Source: Planctomycetota bacterium (GTDB taxonomy: Bacteria; Planctomycetota; UBA8108; JACQVS01). Taken from it: DNA of 64,000 nucleotides. Both the position numbers and the translations under genes were made by a program. A model generated the notes under the pieces. That model searched no databases and was not told the origin of the DNA. It was given only the letters and a program-made list of their open reading frames with translations. Location of the stretch: contig JACQVS010000015.1 of NCBI GenBank assembly GCA_016209605.1, positions 1 through 64,000 of the forward strand, in the 5' to 3' direction. Of the stretch, positions 61,901 through 64,000 are shown one piece after another (position 1 is the first letter of the stretch; the number at the start of each line of letters is the position of its first letter).

Positions 61901-62946
61901 GTTTTGTTCAAGGCTCGATCGAGAAGTCTCTGAAAGTGCTCTCCGCCGGCCGTCATCTGGGGCCGGAGGCGCAGCCAGCGCCACTTGATTTTCGCGGTCC
62001 GGCGAGGCCAGCCCTCCGGGAGAATCTTGACGGCATCTTTCTGCGTGCAGATCACGGCCTCCGCCCCGGCGGCCAGGGCCCGCTCCTCGAGGCGCTCCAG
62101 GTCCCGGGGAGTATAGCCGTGGTGGTCGGGAAAGGCCAGCCACTCCACCAGCTCGAGGCCCAGGCCCACGAGCTCCCTCCGGAAGGCTTCGGGGTTGCCG
62201 ATCCCGCAAAAAGCCAGGGCGCGGCAGCCTTTCAAGGCCGCCGGCGGCTCGGCGGCGGCAGGGGAGGCGCGCCAGGCCCGCCAGCCCTCGGGCTGGAAGT
62301 CGACTTCGCACTGAGGGATTCCCGGAAAGCGGCGGCGCAGGTACGAGCGCAGGACGGCGAGCTTGTGCCCATGGGTATGGCGGCAGCGGGTCAAGACGAA
62401 GAGGTCCGCCTGGCCGAGCGCCTCGATCGGCTCCCGGAGCGGCCCCGCCGGCAGGACCCGGCCTGAGCCGAAGGGATCGGTGGCGTCGATGAGCACCAGA
62501 TCGAGGTCGCGATGCAGGCGGACATGCTGGAAGCCGTCGTCGAGAACGAGGACATCCGCGCCTTGGCCGAGAGCCTCGCGGCCGGCTGCGGTCCGATCGG
62601 GATTCTGGAGATGCAAGAGCCCCGGCAGGTTCTCCTCCAGCACCAGGAATTCATCGTTCACCGGCTCTCCAGCCGGACCGGAAGCCGCGTTCACGATGCG
62701 CCGCCGGTATCCCCGGCTCAGCACCGCCGGCCGCAGCCCGCGCCCCGCCAGCTCCCGCGCCACCAGCTCCACCACCGGCGTCTTCCCCGTCCCCCCCACG
62801 GTGAGGTTGCCGACGCTGACCCCCGGCGCCGCGAGGCAAACGGCCCGGGCGGCGAGCCTCTGCCGGCGGAGCCGGGCAACGGCGCCGTAAACGGCGGAAA
62901 GCGGCGACAGGAGATGCATCCACGGGGAGAGAAAGAGACGGCTCAT
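61897..62946 (-). CDS. lpxK: Tetraacyldisaccharide 4'-kinase
   Basis: LpxK phosphorylates the lipid A disaccharide at 4'. The protein (349 aa) has an N-terminal membrane-binding helix, Walker A GNLTVGGTGKTP, and LSRGYRRR, LVLDDGFQHVRLHRDLDLVLID, ALAFCGIGNPEAFRR and FPDHHGYTPRDL. All are typical of the family. It overlaps hldE by ATGA and starts 9 bases after the lipoprotein gene, giving an LPS operon. Confidence 0.94.
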   Translation of the reverse strand: MSRLFLSPWMHLLSPLSAVYGAVARLRRQRLAARAVCLAAPGVSVGNLTVGGTGKTPVVELVARELAGRGLRPAVLSRGYRRRIVNAASGPAGEPVNDEFLVLEENLPGLLHLQNPDRTAAGREALGQGADVLVLDDGFQHVRLHRDLDLVLIDATDPFGSGRVLPAGPLREPIEALGQADLFVLTRCRHTHGHKLAVLRSYLRRRFPGIPQCEVDFQPEGWRAWRASPAAAEPPAALKGCRALAFCGIGNPEAFRRELVGLGLELVEWLAFPDHHGYTPRDLERLEERALAAGAEAVICTQKDAVKILPEGWPRRTAKIKWRWLRLRPQMTAGGEHFQRLLDRALNKT

Positions 62947-62955
62947 GGCGGACCG

Positions 62956-63561
62956 TTACCTCTTGACGCCGGGCGGAAACGCCGGCAGCTCGCCGAGCGC
63001 CCGCCCCACCGCCGAGCGGATGCTCCGCTCCAGGTCCAGGGGGGTCACCCCGACGCCGGAGGGATTGCGGCTGGCGGCGCTGAGATGGCCATTCCGGAAG
63101 TAGAGGCTCTCCTGCGCCTCCAGCCGGATGAGCTCCACCTCGAACCGCCCCTCGATTCCCGCGCCTTCAAAAGCCGGAATCCGGTCCCAGCTCAAGATCC
63201 GGATGCGCAGCTCCGCCGCCGGCTTGGCGCCCGCGCCCTCCGGCGCGGTTTCAAGGAGGGCGTATCCTCGCTTCTCGAGCGCCTCCTGAGCGCCGCGCCG
63301 GAATTCCTCCAGGACATTGACCGTTCCCGGCCCCAGGATGGCGCGCTGCAAGAGTCCGGCGGTGGAGTACTGGTCGAGGTTTTCTTTCCAGGTCTGATTC
63401 TCCACCGGCGCGACGCGGATGGGATTGGGGGCGATTTCCTGGAAGCGCGGGTGGATCCTGGCCGGGCTCTGGGCGCAGCCGGCGGCCGCGCCCAGCAGGA
63501 TGAAAATCCATGCGGCGGGGTCGATACCACGGAGCGGAGGTTTCATGGCACGATGCTTCAT
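62956..63561 (-). CDS. Putative lipoprotein of the LPS operon
   Basis: This 201-residue protein has a lipobox (LLGAAAGC) following a hydrophobic stretch. The mature part (IRVAPVENQT, TVNVLEEFRRGAQEALEKRGYAL) alternates strand and helix like outer-membrane assembly lipoproteins such as LptE or GNA1162-type proteins, but I cannot assign it. Met 63561 and 63546 are both possible starts. Location just upstream of lpxK suggests a role in LPS or outer-membrane assembly. Confidence 0.65.
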   Translation of the reverse strand: MKHRAMKPPLRGIDPAAWIFILLGAAAGCAQSPARIHPRFQEIAPNPIRVAPVENQTWKENLDQYSTAGLLQRAILGPGTVNVLEEFRRGAQEALEKRGYALLETAPEGAGAKPAAELRIRILSWDRIPAFEGAGIEGRFEVELIRLEAQESLYFRNGHLSAASRNPSGVGVTPLDLERSIRSAVGRALGELPAFPPGVKR

Positions 63562-63581
63562 AATTGACCGGCCGGCAATTT

Positions 63582-64000
63582 TCAAGATTTCTTTTTTTCC
63601 CAGACCTCGAGAAGCGCGTCGGACTGCGACTGGAGCCACTGCCGCTGCTGCATCTTCTCCACGAGATCCATCGGCAAGGCCTCCTCCCCCAAAAAGGCCC
63701 CGGACAGCGATCCGGTGAGGGCGCACAGGGTGGAGACCTCGCCGCCGGCGCGCAGCGAGGCGGCGAGGGTCTTTTCGAAATCGTACGGCGATCTCAAAAA
63801 GTAATAGACGGCGGCCAGGAAGACGAACAGGCCGTGGTCGGGAATGCCGGCGTTGTACGTCGCCATGGGATCCCGCCCCGACTTGAAGGCGGCCAGATCG
63901 AACTGCTCGAGGGCGCGGTACTCGGTGAGGGAGAGGATCCGCGGAAAGTCCAGGATGCGCTCCGCCGTGTCGCCGTGGAAGCGGCCCGCCGCCTGGGACA
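63582..64000 (-). CDS. ADP-ribosylglycohydrolase-family protein, C-terminal part
   Basis: The gene runs off the window; only its last 139 codons are seen, starting at SQAAGRFHGDT. The family end is recognisable (ASLRAGGEVSTLCALTGSLS GAFLG in two pieces), where true hydrolases have GGDxDT with metal-binding Asp residues. Here it is GGEVST, so catalytic metal binding is doubtful. It stops 20 bases before the lipoprotein start and may be the upstream gene of the LPS unit. Confidence 0.65.
   Translation of the reverse strand, partial: SQAAGRFHGDTAERILDFPRILSLTEYRALEQFDLAAFKSGRDPMATYNAGIPDHGLFVFLAAVYYFLRSPYDFEKTLAASLRAGGEVSTLCALTGSLSGAFLGEEALPMDLVEKMQQRQWLQSQSDALLEVWEKKKS

Overview
The window is about 64 kb of GC-rich, gene-dense chromosome from a Gram-negative-type bacterium. 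Several independent traits suggest a member of the Planctomycetota or a PVC-like lineage, most likely uncultured: dockerin-like EF-hand pairs of the style common in secreted planctomycete proteins in three unrelated proteins, a very long GreA like that of Chlamydiae, a decayed ECF-sigma/Ser-Thr-kinase pair, a pseudokinase in a metabolic operon, and a tandem PilT pair. LPS genes (kdsD, hldE, lpxK, a heptosyltransferase) show a lipid A-type outer membrane. The taxonomy is inferred from gene content; no rRNA gene is present.

Layout. 0-4 kb: glycosyltransferase, small unknown gene, thioredoxin-like secreted protein plus murQ. 4-10 kb: a tightly overlapping seven-gene operon with the late quinone steps (UbiE/MenG, UbiX, UbiA-type; probably the futalosine route), an unknown gene, a membrane pseudokinase, a thermonuclease-like protein and a HEAT-repeat protein. 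10-15 kb (minus strand): an OprP-like porin, a VTC-type polyphosphate polymerase behind a textbook sigma-70 promoter, and a thymidylate-kinase-like protein fused to about ten 27-residue Trp repeats. 15-22 kb: a lamin-tail/dockerin lipoprotein, nagA, a Zn-phospholipase-C-like protein, kdsD, then rpmH flanked by unusual hairpins. 22-26 kb: a 336-bp palindromic structured element, a MamK-like actin, a DUF2225 protein, a small protein and a LOG-family protein. 26-35 kb: long GreA, RidA, M24 peptidase, an HTH-TM-dockerin protein, a NanA/DapA-type aldolase, rhomboid and M48 proteases. 35-44 kb: an ABC-2 export operon, a GH172 (DUF2961) enzyme and TerC. 44-52 kb: a minus-strand run (Fe-type solute-binding protein, permease, Gfo/Idh oxidoreductase, lysS, AbrB-like), an MsbA-like exporter and a dockerin-VWA protein. 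52.7-56.7 kb: a decayed island with a truncated ParE-type toxin beside an intact antitoxin, a 5'-truncated DUF1566 gene, a sigma-factor fragment, a kinase remnant and an AT-rich patch. 56.7-64 kb: heptosyltransferase, two PilT ATPases, hldE, lpxK, a lipoprotein and a partial ADP-ribosylglycohydrolase.

Three copies of a palindromic intergenic repeat (ends AACCGCCAAG...CTTGGCGGTT) lie at 1-127, 32682-32819 and 43677-43789. The first two are inverted copies of each other along nearly their whole length.

The best candidates for something undescribed are the thymidylate-kinase/Trp-repeat fusion beside the polyphosphate polymerase and porin, the MamK-like actin outside any magnetosome cluster, and the palindromic RNA-like element after rpmH. 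Functions rest on motif recognition from memory; no database search was possible.
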